A stretch of DNA of 64,000 bases from Pardosa pseudoannulata. Taxonomy: Eukaryota > Arthropoda > Arachnida > Araneae > Lycosidae. The notes below the pieces were generated by a model. That model made no database searches. It saw only the letters and a list, made by a program, of their open reading frames with translations, and was not told the origin of the DNA. Of the stretch, positions 22,679 through 34,724 are shown piece by piece. The stretch lies in NCBI GenBank assembly GCA_032207245.1, contig CM063502.1, positions 133,935,073 to 133,999,072 of the forward strand, written 5' to 3'. The translations under genes were made by a program, and so were the position numbers. Position 1 is the stretch's first letter; each line of letters opens with the position of its first letter.

Positions 22679-23217
22679 TGTGTCTATTTCGATAGTCATT
22701 CACACCCTAGTCGTTTTGGATATGACTTCGTATGGGCCCCGTACAATGAAGCAGGTATGGAGGCGAAATGACCAGAATCGTAGATTATTAAAACTTAACA
22801 AGTTTGGTTTATTAAAACAAAAGGAAACATTTAAAGGAAATTTAAAGTGTATGCAGATGCAACCTTTCATTCACAGAGGAGATCCCTATAGATCAACCTG
22901 CTCTCATAGAAGTGCAGCCGGGAGTCCTTTTCACTTCTCTCTTTTTCCAACAGGAAACTTCGGTTTTAGGGGAGGTTGACACCATCCCTTTAACCCATGT
23001 CCTTGGGGGTAGCCGGAACGCCCTTTGGTGCCTGGCCGACTCGGTCAAACAAAGCACCATTCCTTTTCTCTGTCGGGGTGTTGATAAACGGCACGCTTGA
23101 CACTTCCAATCAAGCGTCAAGAAGACCATTACTGGTACAATACTGCCGTTTTCAATTGTTAAAATAAACAGAAGTTCACTTGACCACCGACAGAGACGGA
23201 CGTGACTCTTACAATCA
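22679..23217 (-). repeat. Probable 3' long terminal repeat of a Ty3/Gypsy element
   Basis: On the minus strand the block starts TGATTGTAAGAG directly after a purine-rich tract (AAAAGAGAGAGTGAGG, about 23218-23233) and ends near TAGACACA. It contains an AATAAA signal at about 22815. It is GC-richer than its surroundings and lies downstream, in the same direction, of a Gypsy-type integrase remnant. A matching 5' copy is not in the window, so the borders are inferred from the TG..CA rule and the polypurine tract. Confidence 0.5.
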
Positions 23218-24129
23218 CCTCACTCTCTCTTTTACTTAAACCTGACATGATATCGTAATAAATTTTAAAATCGCATTTTAGATAATTTTAAATTTACTTA
23301 TATTGGAAAAAACTATATATTTAACTCCAAGTATACCTATCATAATTCAAATAATTGTATATGTATATTAACTACATAGAAACGTTTAACCTACTCATGA
23401 ACTTACTAAATCGTGTATACACATACATATATCGCTCATTTTATTATGTATAGGTACCATATAGAAAAATAAAAGAAGAACAAAATCTTGAATTTTGGTC
23501 TATTTACATATATTTATATATATCACACATTTGATAACTTATAGGTACCATGAAAAAATATAAAATAAGAACAAAACTTCATTTTTGCTCGTACTGTACA
23601 AAACTTCAACTTTTTTAAAAAATTAAAATTCCCCACATTTATACGTTTCGCCTCATCAGCTGCCCAAATTCTGTGTTTTTTTTAATTGTAATTTATATTT
23701 ATAATAGGCCAATACAGCAGTTGTAATATCTCGTTCAAGTGTTTGAAAGCTGTTTATTCTTCCAAGTTTTCATTTGCGGTGCTGCAATTCGATTTCATCT
23801 TCCGGGTGTACCTCTGGCCGTGTCCTTGATTTTGAAGGGACCGCGCGAATGAGAGCCTGTTTGTTATTAGGCTCCTGTACGAACCTTTGTGCCATGTCGG
23901 CTTCCATCCAAAATCATGAATGTGTAGCACCTATATGCATTTCCGAATTTGCTGGATGCATTTCCATGAAGTAAGATTTCATATTACGTAGTATTTCTCT
24001 GTTTGTGTTCAGTATAATTTAATTTGTATACTAGCTTTATATTTTACTTAGTATTGTTGATCATGTTGGTTAATATCCTGTTTCATTTATTTTTATGTAA
24101 TAATATTCATTAATATAGATTGGTTTTTG
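23218..24129 (-). other. Internal 3' region of Gypsy-like element, unassigned
   Basis: Lies between the integrase remnant and the probable 3' LTR. Frames on both strands are short and I recognise no envelope or other domain. By position it should be the element's own 3' internal region. Confidence 0.35.
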
Positions 24130-25018
24130 TGTTCGAAGGTTATAGTTATTATTATTGAATTTTTTTAGCGGTGATCAGTGTCTGCCTTTATTATTAGGAC
24201 ATTCATTGTTCGTATTTTGAGGTTTTGCAATTCCATTATTGTCTGCTCCTTGATCAGTTACGGATTTGTGTTCGAAAAATAGAGAAGCGAAGGTTAGCAA
24301 ATGCATTTTTGATCTCCTTGAAAATCCGCTGTGGATCAATTCGTTGCGGTATATTTCCAATATTTTTCTAGTTATCATTAACGGATTTCTGATCAAATTT
24401 CTGTTCTGTGTGTTCATTTACCCTGTCTTTAAAGTGTTCTTTCCATTTAATTATCAATGGTAATGTATCTGCGTGCACTTGCTGAGTCTCTGTTATGTTA
24501 TGAATATTTTGAACGAGATAATTTGCATTACTGAAGATTTTTAAAAACTCTGCATGGTCCTAGAAATTTTTTAGCTTTACCCGGGAAATTTTTTAGATAT
24601 ACTCTATCATCCAGTTTTAATTCTTCCGTCCTCCGCTTTGTTTAATTGCACAATTTCCTTGGCGGTTTTACTTGGGCGATTGTCAATTTATTATATAATG
24701 TTGGCACGGTTTCCGGTAAAATATCCAGTTTGTATTCAATCATAGGACATAAAATTTTTTTACTAGAGAATTGGATATTCAATAGGTCAATACCCAATTG
24801 TAAATCCCGTCCAAAATGCATACATATGGTGATTCCTGAATTGATGAATAGAATGTTCCGTTATATATATTTGCATTGTGATACATAATTTGGTACGAAT
24901 CAGGCGTTGTGTTTCTTAGACACCGTAAAGAATTTTTTAACCTCTCGTGTATTCGTTCGACCTGCCCATTCGCACTCGGATGTACGGAGTTTGTGTTTTT
25001 GGTATATACTGGATGCTC
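24130..25018 (-). pseudogene. Ty3/Gypsy integrase, C-terminal remnant
   Basis: On the minus strand from about 24995: SVHPSANGQVERIHERL (the HP-x-x-NGxxER motif that carries the catalytic Glu of retroviral-type integrases), then TTPDSYQIMYHNAN, LKLDDRVYLKNFPGKAKKF (GDxVxLKNF-type post-core module), YLVQNIHN and VHADTLPL (about 24450), typical of the end of Gypsy pol. Several frame breaks and a stop occur. The catalytic core upstream of the NG motif is cut off by the LTR of the BEL/Pao element at 25019. Confidence 0.75.
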
Positions 25019-25222
25019 TGTAAAATGGACTGTAACTCAGATGACAATGATGAAACTCTACGAACAAAAAAGAACATTTATTTTATAAAATAATGGGAAA
25101 AGCAATGGACAGAAGGCCTGTTTTGTTTCACACGGCGAACACACAACTTGAGCTTCTGTAGGGAAGCTCATTGGAGAGACAAATCTCCACGCATACTCAG
25201 CACGCGAGCGTGGGACGTAACA
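25019..25222 (-). repeat. 3' long terminal repeat of a BEL/Pao element
   Basis: Minus-strand LTR of 204 bp beginning TGTTACGTCCCACG and ending ATTTTACA. A polypurine tract GGTGGGGAG sits directly before it (25223-25231 in the window). An AATAAA signal followed by TGTTCTTTTTTGTT lies inside. It adjoins integrase coding sequence of a Gypsy element on its outer side, so the BEL element appears to have inserted there. No 5' LTR was found. Confidence 0.75.
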
Positions 25223-25231
25223 CTCCCCACC

Positions 25232-28200
25232 GGTGAATGTTACACATTCAACGTCATTTAAAAAATTTGATTACAGTTCAAATTCCCATTACAGTAATTA
25301 CAATAGGAATACAAATTCACAGTACAATTTTCAACATATAAGTAATATGAAATAAACACATAATATAATACAAGCATCGTAAGTTAGTTTGGAAATTAAA
25401 TTGACTTATTCCATAGGTAAATTAGAAATATTCAGAATATTTCTTTTCAGCATCATACCATCAGGTAAACGCAAGTTTATTACTCTAATCCTTTTATCCC
25501 TCCAGTAGAATACCTCATTTATTCTGCCAAGGAGCCATTTTGTAGAGGGACGATTATCATCTTTAATTAAAACAAGCATACCCACTTTGACTTCATTTTT
25601 GCTATAGCTCTACTGTTTTCTTGCAAGTTGTTTTGTTAGTCATGTTTCATGACTTCCAAATTTTTTGATTCAATTTTGTGATTTTGTGCCACTTAGAAAG
25701 TCTATTTTACTAATATTATCCAAGTGAGGTTCAGGAAGAGCAGTAATGAATCTGCCTCTCAAAAAGTCTCCTGGTGATAGTAACTCAAAACTGTAAAACT
25801 CCTGTGAAAGTGGCGTGAGGGGTCAATTTAATACGCCTTAAATTTCGCTGAGTATAGTAATAAATTTCTCTAGGGTCAATACCTCACGGCCAATCGTACT
25901 CTTTAGATGAAACTTAAATGACTTCATGCCCTCTTCCCAAATACCGACGAAATTTCGAAAAATTGTAGGAATATATTTCCATTCGATACCCTCAGGAAAT
26001 AGATAGTTTGATAGAATTTTATTTGGGAGAATTTACTATTTTAAGCAATTTTTTTAATTTTAACAATAACATCAACAAAAGTTTTGGCATTGTCTGTCAT
26101 GATTTTTGAACATTTTTCCGTCTACCATAACATAAACCTTATTCAGTACACTTTTCATCTGATTTTTAAACTTGATAGAAAATGGGCTGCAAAAGTCAAT
26201 TCTTGTAATATTAAAGAGGTAAGTAGGTGTTGCACGTTCAGCTGGTAGATCGGCCATTATTTGAGTAGTATAAAATAAGCCTATAATATAGGCTTATTTT
26301 TTAAAAAAGTGACGAAATTGTGAACGATTTTTCTACAGTCACTAATGTATCTATCGTCAAGTTCACAAGTAGGGTTTTTCTTAAGTTCATCGGAATACAT
26401 GTCGCTTGGAATCACTAAACTACGTTCACTTCTGTAAATGTCCTGTTCTCCCCAAAAGTCTGGACCATGCCACCACTTTGGATTTCTTAATAGGCATTCA
26501 ACACTAATGCCTCTTGTCAGCAGGCCAGCCGGATTACTGGAAATTTTATTTTCTTGGGAACAATGAAACCAACTACCTTTGTCAGTCAAAGCTTGTATCT
26601 CCCCGAGTCTATTTCTAACAAAGGATTTCCGCCTGTTACAGGATCCCCTTATCCAATACAGGGTGATCTGGGAGTCTGTCCAGAAGTAACTAGTTAACGG
26701 CATTTTTCTCTCAATAATCTTTTTCACTTCACACATTATTCTACTGGCTATCAGTGCACCGAGCAGTTCTAATCTCGGTAAAGTAATTTTTAAAGGTGCA
26801 ATTCTACTTTTTGGAGCTATGAGATTTAAGCGTTTAAGCGATTTAAGCGTTTTAGCTAGCGTTATTGAATGCTTATAATTCGATGTTAGTAATGTCATCT
26901 TCGAAAGAATGTAAAATTGTCCATGGAATTTTGAGCTCAGAAAACTGTGGTATTTCAGAACACCAGCGAAGCCACGTTTTTTTGTTATCGTCTGGAAGTC
27001 CATTATCCCAAGATATTTTCTATAGCCACAGTTCTTGATACAAAATTTTCTGCCTAATCGTAAAAAGTGTCAAATGTCCAACATAGTCATAAATCTTTCC
27101 TACAGCTTGTAGTAAAACGCGTTTAGTGGGTTCATTGTGACTTATGAAATCTACCAGATTCTTCATTTCTATTGATAGACAATCTGATTCAGGATTACAT
27201 GAAATTCCTAGAATTTTCACTGGATTGGTGTTAAAATCATTAGTTGAATAAAGAGGGCGAATCCCAAGTTCTTCCATTTGTCGATGAGGATGGAATTGTT
27301 GCTTAACCAATTTCTTAGAGTCATAACAGCTTCTTTCATGATTTGCTGTGCATTGCAGGAAATTTCTAAGACATCATCAATGTTGTTAGTGTCTGTCACT
27401 AAATCCTCTCTAGTATGTATTTAAAATTTTTGTAGTTACAGGATATGTCCTATGGGACTTTTTAATGTGTTTTTTTAAACCGTGGAAGATAATAAGAATG
27501 GTTTGGAGTGTACTCCAAAGATTACTCTACTGAACCTGTAAACTTCTGTATTATAACGTTTAGCATCACTGGGGAAAAGAAATCTGACAATATCTCTATC
27601 CTTTTCGGCCAAAGAGACTTGAAGAAACACTTTCTCTAAGTCTGCTAGAACTACTACCTCATTTAAATGAAAATAAATTAACAAATCAAAAATGTTTGGA
27701 TTCAGGCTTGTTTCTTGCCAAAGGCAATCATTTAAAGACGATTATCCAAGTTCATGTGAAGAACCATTGAAAACTATTCTCATTTTTGTTAAGGCTTTCT
27801 CTTCTAAAAACCACTTGACGCGGTAAGTAAAACAATGGCCTATCAGTAAGTTTTACTGTCTTAGCCACCTTCTCGATAATTCCTTGTTTTAAATAATCCT
27901 CCAAAATCTCACTGTAGCTCATAAATAAGGTTGGATCCCGTTCCAAAGATTACGTCCCTCTTCTCTGCAACACCATAATTATCATATAACTCTTACCAGT
28001 TCCTCTTCCAGGGCAAAGAAACTTCGATTGTTTTTGTAACTTACAGTTTTATTAAAAATGTCTAAGGACTTATTACCTTCATTGCATTTAGGATTATCTC
28101 TAATTCCTATATATTCAAGATCCCAGAATATTTTCAAATTCATTTTAATTGACTCATGCTGTAAATTGTAGCAAAAAGTGGAAGTGTTCATATTTGTATC

Positions 28201-28980
28201 CAAACCTTTTACTGTTTCCGTCCCAGTCTAGTCAAAAACAGTTTCTTGTAAAATTAAAGATGTATTGGTTATCTTAATTTAACTGTTACATAATAGTTCA
28301 TAGAATAACTCCCCTCCCAACATTTTGGAGGATATTGCATATGCGAATTGAGGATCTTCATAGGGATATTGAGTGGAAAATCAATCTCTGAAATGCTAAA
28401 TTGTGTAGATGAAGATAAGTCTGTAATCTTTGGAACTACAAACAAATTCACGTTTTTTTTAATGGTCCACTAGAATTTGAAATTATCGGATATTTTGTTT
28501 TTGATGGTCAAGCTAACTTCATTCAACCCTGTGACTAGAACCATTATTTTTTCTTCCTTTTATTCCCATCACGGCGTACAAATGAAAGCTGACTTGCGGA
28601 ATGCAGGAGAGTGCGTATGAAAATCACCGATCCACTTTAAACTGTTATGTTTATTGCGGCAGTGGAGAGAAATTCAAATCGTTCTTGCTGACGAGTATGT
28701 AAACACTTATTGCATCTGGCTGCGTATGTACTGAACCGGAAGATTCTGCGTAAGAATCCGTTGAAGTGTTATGTTTTACTAGCTCTTGCATAACAACATT
28801 TTGATTTCTTTTAACCTTGTCAGTTCTATGTACTAGTGTGTGACGCTATTTTTCACATATTTTACAAGCTTTTGCATTTGTACATTGGTTTACAATATAG
28901 GCCCAAAGCAATTGAAACACAAATGTCCGACTCCAGTTTTCCTTTTATAAACATTTATTCCTACACAGATAGAAACAGAA
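25232..28980 (-). pseudogene. BEL/Pao gag-pol remnant, 5'-truncated
   Basis: Domains run in normal order on the minus strand. A gag zinc-knuckle trace (ACKICEK then RHTLVH) lies near 28850. The protease region near 28600 reads LLHSASQLSFV, where the catalytic Asp of LLDSASQ is His. Next come EILEDYLKQGIIEKV (27900), and reverse transcriptase with VVLADLEKVFLQVSL and EVYRFSRVIFGV (27475-27684), VKILGIS and the connection region at 27020-27310. RNase H (26281-27003, the longest frame) has SRIAPLKITLPRLELLGAL, FWTDSQITLYWIRG and NPAGLLTRG. The integrase core is at 26072-26257 (MADLPAERATP, IDFCSPF). Frameshifts separate every piece, so it is inactive. Confidence 0.92.
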
Positions 28981-30520
28981 ATACGCGAGAGAGCGTCTGT
29001 TTCCGAGTGATCCAACCCTTTATCTGCCTTCTCATTTTTGTACGATCGTTAGAGTTTAGTTGTCCGAGCTGGTGGTTCACCATGGAGTCGCAAAGTCTGA
29101 ACACCACAAGGAACAAGTCGGTAGTTAGAAGCGGGGTAGCTGAGGAGCTACGTCCCTGAAGCTTTCATCTCCAGTCTCATACAGCCCTTTTTAACCAGGA
29201 GAATCTGTTTCTTTCTCTCCCATTTGCTTGTCACCCAGTCGTTATTCAGATCCAACCTGATGTTCTCATATTAATATATATTGGGGCGTAATCCTTTTGC
29301 TATTTACCTACTATGAGCACTCTGGATCCTCTTAGATGTTTCCCAAGGTTCTGTTTTAATTTTGGACCATGGGAACTTCTTCAAGTTGCAGGGAACCACA
29401 GGTTCTGATCTTTGAGCCTTACTTAAGCGCATGTAACATCACTACATCACAACGTGCCACTCATCAACTTGTTCGTTTGAGTTGACTGAAATAGGCATCC
29501 TGTGGAGTCCGTTAAGTTATTCCTTCTGCCTTCACAAATGTCCTTAGAAGTCACTGTTATGGACGCATTTGTGTACGTGTTACCTGTAAGGCCTTTATTT
29601 GTGGTAGGGTTATTCTGCCTTGATAAATTTACTGAAGACAAAAACAGCAAGGCGTAGAATGTTTATATAATTTATTTAAAACTGTTGTAACATCTATTTG
29701 CGTACCTCCTCTTTTTATTACAATCTACACAGTATCTAAAGAATCTTTTTAGTAAATCGTATATTAACGCTTCCAGGCATAACTAAAAAACGATAAGCTG
29801 TAGATCGTTGAAATTATGCATTTAAGACTGTTATAACATCTAGTTGTTTACCTCCAATTTTTATTGCAATACCCAGTCAAATAACATACATTAATGCCAC
29901 CGATCGACAACAATAAAAATACAAAGATATTGACTTTTTTCACAAGCATTGAAACTTTATATTGGAGAAAATATATGAAATATTCATTTTATATCCAAAA
30001 ATATAGTTTTAGACGTCCTAATAATCAATGAAGGGAAGTTATAGGAAATTTATAAATTTGTCTGTTAGACGTCCAATTTATATATTGATGTTATACACTT
30101 GATGAAATGTTTCTTATGAGTGAACTTTCACATTTGAAACAGTGTACTGATTTATATGTAATACAATAATGTAACGTAATTATGGGACGGATAGAAAAAA
30201 AGAGAATCCATACACCTTATCACAATAACAATAATAATTGAATAATATATCGACAATTTTGGTGTTCTACATTGCATTCTATGCATTGATCAGTACATCT
30301 GGACCAAAATAGACCCGAAATACTGATGTGTTATAGTTTTTACAGTAAAAAGACTAACGTTTCAAAGAAATTTATGACGTATTCACACGCATTTTAAACA
30401 GCTGTAACGATGCTTTTCAAATCCATCATCAGTTAAGCAAGTAAAAATAAAATTATTAAATTATTCCTTTGGAATTATTTTGAATTTTTACTTCCTGCAA
30501 CGTAATAAAGGAAGCATTGT
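28981..30520. other. Unassigned stretch upstream of the BEL/Pao remnant
   Basis: 29.0-29.65 kb is less AT-rich than its surroundings and holds a 67-codon minus frame and a plus frame over the gag end, neither recognised. From 29.65 kb on there are two loosely similar blocks containing CTGTTRTAACATCTA near 29690 and 29835. The missing gag and 5' LTR of the BEL element were not found here. Confidence 0.35.
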
Positions 30521-31382
30521 AATGAGGAATTTGCACACGTGGGGGATTCGAACAACTTAGTATTTCTCTGATAAATCTAGACTCGTAGATTCCAAAAATG
30601 TTCTCAAAAATGTAATTATTTTAAAAATTAATTTTAAAGTTAAGCGAAAATCACGTGATACCAAAATGCTCCATGATTGGTTGTAACGTCATAGTTCATG
30701 ATATCCAATATTTTCTTATTGCTTGTAAGAGCACACTATTTTCCGATTTTGTTTTTGCAAAATCTTGAAATTTTCTAGCTATCAAAATTTATTTTTACTT
30801 AAACCTGAAGGTTTATTTTATCGATATCGATAACTTAATTATTTCAATTTGTTATAAATGTCTCTTCTACCTGGATTTACCAAAGGACAGTCGGACAACC
30901 TCCCGAAAATTGACAGTATGTCAATGTTTTCGTTCTTGGGGAAAAAAACCCAGATTTTATGGGAGCAGAAATACGGGGAATTAAAACCCAAAGGTATGTA
31001 AAATCATTTATATATTTATCCACTTTTACTTAACATTTATTAATAATTTATTCATGCTAATCACAGCTCTTCTGTTTGTAGACACAGACAAGTCAAATAA
31101 ATATACAATATTATATACACACACATTTGTAGTAGCATCGCTTTTTGTAAATAGAGATGGATGTAATATTAAAATAAAAATTAGAGGAGGTATTTATACT
31201 TAATTTTATTGGAAGTTATCGTGATCTGGTTAAAACAAAAAATATCTGAAAATTATTTTACTGAAAACCCATCAGAAATCACTAATTAGGCCCCCAAATG
31301 AAAGAAAAATAGGTAGTGTCCTGCTTACTTTTTGTCTTCTATTGTTTAAAATTAAAATTAAGAAACGTGAAAATTCCTCATT
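30521..31382 (-). mobile_element. THAP-bearing DNA transposon, copy B (internally deleted)
   Basis: 862 bp, with the same ends as copies A and D (AATGAGGAATTTGCAC on the left, the inverted form of AATGAGGAATTTTCACG on the right). The THAP exon and most of the middle are missing, but the second exon (30858-30993) survives. The SINE fragment shared by copies A and D is absent, so this copy belongs to an older or separate branch. Confidence 0.75.
30858..30993 (+). pseudogene. Second transposon exon (MSLL-type), copy B
   Basis: Open from ATG to a strong donor: 45 codons plus one base, starting MSLLPGFTKGQSDN and containing MSMFSFLGKK, then AAAG|GTATGT. It is 2 nt longer than the copy D exon because of changes in a homopolymer around codons 28-31, so the last third is in a different frame from copy D. 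The protein is not recognised. Confidence 0.5.
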
Positions 31383-31578
31383 TCGAAAAACTTCGATTTA
31401 TAACGATATATGCAATTAACGAAAAAGTCTCTATCTAACGAATTTCAACGCTACAAGATGACAGGCACCATACGATTAGGCAAAATCGTAACCTTGAGAA
31501 ACGAAACTTTCCAACTTTAATGAAATACGCAAATGATAATTCTGATGACGCATCATACAGCTAAAATAAAACATCTTA
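31383..31578. other. Short unassigned stretch
   Basis: Contains a CTTCGATTTATAACG sequence reminiscent of Tigger-type subterminal repeats, but no paired end was found. Confidence 0.3.
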
Positions 31579-31586
31579 TGTGTACA

Positions 31587-32147
31587 TAATGTGACCAGAA
31601 GTCCCGTTTTGAACGGGACTGTCCCTTTTTACAATTACGAGTCCCAGTGTCCCCGAAATGGACTGTGGGACGCAAAATTGTCCCGTTTACAAAAACCGCG
31701 CGAAAATTTGAGTAGCAGACGACCGGCCACCGCCCTGCTTTTCTATTGTAATTGAATATATTTTATGTTTGCCTGCTACAAATGCTTCAGTAGAAAGAGT
31801 ATTTTCTATTATGAACAAATTGTGGACATCTGAGAAAACCCAGTTACAAATTTCAGTTTTAATGGCGATGTTGATAATTAAGACGACTATTAAAAAAACG
31901 AGCCAAGAGTTTCATTCTTACTTGAAATCGTCACCAGCTATATTAAAACAAATTTGTTCTTCTGATAAATATAAATATAACTAAACATTTTGGGTACCTA
32001 TATTTCATGATTCGTAACTTTTAAGCCAACTATTTTTTTCTGAATAAATAACTTTAAAAAAGTGTTGTTTTTTTTCATTGACTACCTATGATTTGACCTA
32101 CATAAACAAATGTCCCGTTTTGAGTCAAAAAATAAATGCTCACATTA
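31587..32147 (+). mobile_element. Short hAT element with perfect 8-bp target duplication
   Basis: The 561-bp element begins TAATGTGACC and ends GCTCACATTA. It is flanked by identical 8-bp repeats, TGTGTACA, at 31579-31586 and 32148-32155. GTCCCGTTTT motifs lie near both ends in opposite orientation. Eight-base duplications are the hAT hallmark, and the enclosed frame encodes a hAT dimerisation domain. It is an internal deletion derivative keeping only the transposase 3' end. Confidence 0.95.
31769..31984 (+). pseudogene. hAT transposase C-terminal dimerisation domain
   Basis: A 71-codon frame carries PATNASVERVFSIMNKLW, the signature of the hAT dimerisation domain (xPATxAxxERxFS), then LMAMLIIKTTIKK. 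It ends with a stop at 31982-31984, about 160 bp before the element's end, as in full-length hATs. The catalytic RNase H-like core is missing. The frame upstream is open to PATNA, and the ATG used to define the frame is not a true start. Confidence 0.9.
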
Positions 32148-32155
32148 TGTGTACA

Positions 32156-32821
32156 CCGAATAACTTCCTTGAATGCCTATTATATAATACATCTTTTTTA
32201 TTTTATATTGTATGACGCAACATAGGAACTATCATTTGCGCATTGTTTTCAGCATTCAAAGAAAATTTTGTTTTTCAAGACAAACGTATTGTGAAAGTAG
32301 ATCTCAAGTACTGCGCTCTGCTAGAGACCCGAATCATTCATATTCGTTATATCAATACATTTCATTACGTATATATTACGTTCTAAACCGAAATAATTCG
32401 CGATTACAATACTTCTTTTACTCCGTACCAGGCAGTAATAAACAATAAAATTTTGAAAATATTGTCCTTAATTTTTCCTAAAAATGGACTTTAAACAATG
32501 TTTCAACTGTTTAAAAAGCTTTCTTACAAATAAATATGAATATGCTGATATCTTTGAGTTGCAATTGTTGCATATCGGATCTATAATAGCCGCTATATTG
32601 AGAGTTGCCGTTATATAAAGTACGGGTTGCATCTAGATTCATAATAATCTTAAGCACAAAATATCTACATTTTCGGCTAATCGATTTTTAAGTTATGCCC
32701 AACAGAGTTAATATACGTTATATTTCAACTTTTCGTTATAATAAGTACATATTGCATTCAAAAGAGGAGGAGAAAAACAAAATTTTATATTAGTTTTAAA
32801 TACTAGATTTCGACTTTTTAC
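32156..32821. other. No gene; dispersed repeat fragments
   Basis: Around 32690-32750 and again at 32820 a motif GTTATGCCC followed by TTAATAYACGTTA recurs; it also occurs at 33510 and 40800. A 78-codon plus frame at 32212-32448 is not recognised. Confidence 0.4.
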
Positions 32822-33360
32822 GGATAATTTTTAGTTATGCCCCACAACATTAATACACGTTACACTGAAATCTTTCGTTATTAGGGTGGGTTGTAATCAA
32901 AAGGAGACGTGCACAAAAACGTATAATTAATTAAGTGAACAAGGAAGTATACAACTTTTTAATTAAAAAAATGCTGGTAGTTGAATTTTTTTCATTTACA
33001 TGGACCTGTTACATCAGGTACGTTGTTTGTTACGTATTTTTAATGAAGTTGGATTATTTGAATTGCTGATGCATTCCAAATTTTTGAAATTTCGAAATTC
33101 GTATTTAAGGGGTTCGTATTTAATACACATCAGCTTTAAACCTTAAAAAATCATTTTTAATTTTTACTGTAATTGATTTTAAATTTTCACAATAAATATG
33201 TTGTAGATCTACAGTGAAACTCTACCAAGTTTTTACGTTTTTGTTTATTTAATTTAGTGTTTATAATACTTGAACTGGAATTTTTAAACATTATTTTAGC
33301 GTTTTTGAAACTCAATTCCCTGGTGTAATATCTCTAAAACTTTTAAAAATTTAAATAGAT
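32822..33360. repeat. Tandem duplication, unit 1
   Basis: Begins with GTTATGCCCCACAACATTAA and matches 33506-34137 closely, including AAAAGGAGACGTGCACAAAAA, ACATGGACCTGTTACATCAG and ATGTTGTAGATCTAC. Each unit is followed by a SINE. A 92-codon frame in unit 2 and its equivalent here are not convincing genes. Confidence 0.8.
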
Positions 33361-33502
33361 GGTTTGGTTTGGTGTGCTACGGTCTATTTTTTGCAACACG
33401 AGGGGTAATGAGATCGGGACCTACAGCTTACAGGTGATTCCGAAAGGCTACAAACATCCATGCAACTGTGGGATTCGAACCCCCGAACACCGGTATCGAA
33501 GG
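33361..33502 (-). mobile_element. SINE-1 (tRNA-derived), 5'-truncated
   Basis: Minus-strand copy with the 3' tail (CCAAACCAAACC) at the low end and a B box (GGTTCGAATCCCACA at about 33480). It is cut at CCTTCGATACCGGTG, so the A-box end is missing, and it directly abuts duplication unit 2. Confidence 0.8.
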
Positions 33503-33505
33503 TAT

Positions 33506-34137
33506 TTTTAGTTATGCCCCACAACATTAATACACGCTACACTGAAATCTTTCGTTATTAGTGTGGGTTGTAATCAAAAGGAGACGTGCACAAAAACGTA
33601 TAATTTAATAAGTGAACAAGGAAGTATACAACTTTTTTAATTAAAAAATGCTGGTAGTTGAATTTTTTTCATTTACATGGACCTGTTACATCAGGTATGT
33701 TGTTTGTTACGTACTTTTAATGAAGTTGGATTATTTGAATTGCTAATGCATTCCAAATTTTTGAAATTTCGAAATTCGCATTTAAGGGGTTCGTATTTAT
33801 TACACATCAGCTTTAAACCTAAAAAAAAAAAATCATTTTTAATTTTTACATTTTTAAAATCTCTGTACATTTCAGAATCTTTTAAAACAAAGCACATTGA
33901 AATATTGAATTTATTCGAATTAGAATCTGTAAAATTTTACAGTCTTTGCATTTAATATCATAGCTTTTAAGGGTACTATAAAACCTTTAAATGCATTTTA
34001 ATGAAAATGGTGTTTTTTAGCTTGCGAGTACTGTAAAAAAAAAAAAACTATTACACATATTGATTTTAAATTTTCACAATAAATATGTTGTAGATCTACA
34101 ATGAAACTCTATTAAGTTTTTATGTTTTTGTTTATTT
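33506..34137. repeat. Tandem duplication, unit 2
   Basis: Second copy of 32822-33360. It contains about 170 bp in its middle (roughly 33850-34050) that is absent from unit 1. It continues into a complete SINE-1. Confidence 0.8.
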
Positions 34138-34312
34138 GGTTTGGTTTGGAGCGCTACAGTCTACTGCTTTGCACACGAGGGCTAATGAGACCGGGACCTA
34201 CTGCTTAAAGCCGATTCCGAACGGCTACAAACATCCATGCCACTGTGGACTTCGAACCCACGAACACCGGTATCGAAGGCCAGCACCCTAACCAATCGGC
34301 CATCGTTCGGCT
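34138..34312 (-). mobile_element. SINE-1 (tRNA-derived), full length
   Basis: Best reference copy here. Minus strand: a tRNA-like head from 34312 with an A-box-like TGGCCGATTGG, the B box GGGTTCGAAGTCC, a unique body (GCCGTTCGGAATCGGC, CCCGGTCTCATTAGCCCTCG) and a CCAAACC tail. The tRNA-like promoter would be read by RNA polymerase III; copying needs a partner LINE. Confidence 0.88.
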
Positions 34313-34684
34313 TAAACTGGTCAACCTAATAATTATTGTTTAAAAAAAAAAAAAAGAAAGAAAGAAAAATTATTAGGGAAATTCACTTTGTGCTGTTAAG
34401 TCTACGCGCAGTGTGTCAGAAAAGTTTTAAATTTTTTTTATATAAGATCTCACTTTTTCCTTTATATAAAAAGTTCTTATTTTTTAAAAAGAAAGTAAAT
34501 TCAGCCAAACTAATTAAATAAAAATAAAGAGTAAATGCTGAAAATCCTATGTATTTACGATAATAATTAAAAAAGATATAAGATTAAAAACAAGAAAAAT
34601 TCTTACATTTAAATTTGTTTAAAGATAACACTTAAGGGAACTGGGACACTCTCAACCTTTCAATACTTTGTTTTTCTACTTATA

Positions 34685-34724
<40 letters not shown>

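Noticed and set aside
23774..23974. 66-codon plus frame with several cysteines
   Set aside because: It lies antisense inside the Gypsy internal region, has no splice or signal-peptide context, and the cysteine pattern fits no family.
28836..29159. 107-codon plus-strand frame
   Set aside because: It overlaps the antisense of BEL/Pao gag motifs and has no recognisable domain.
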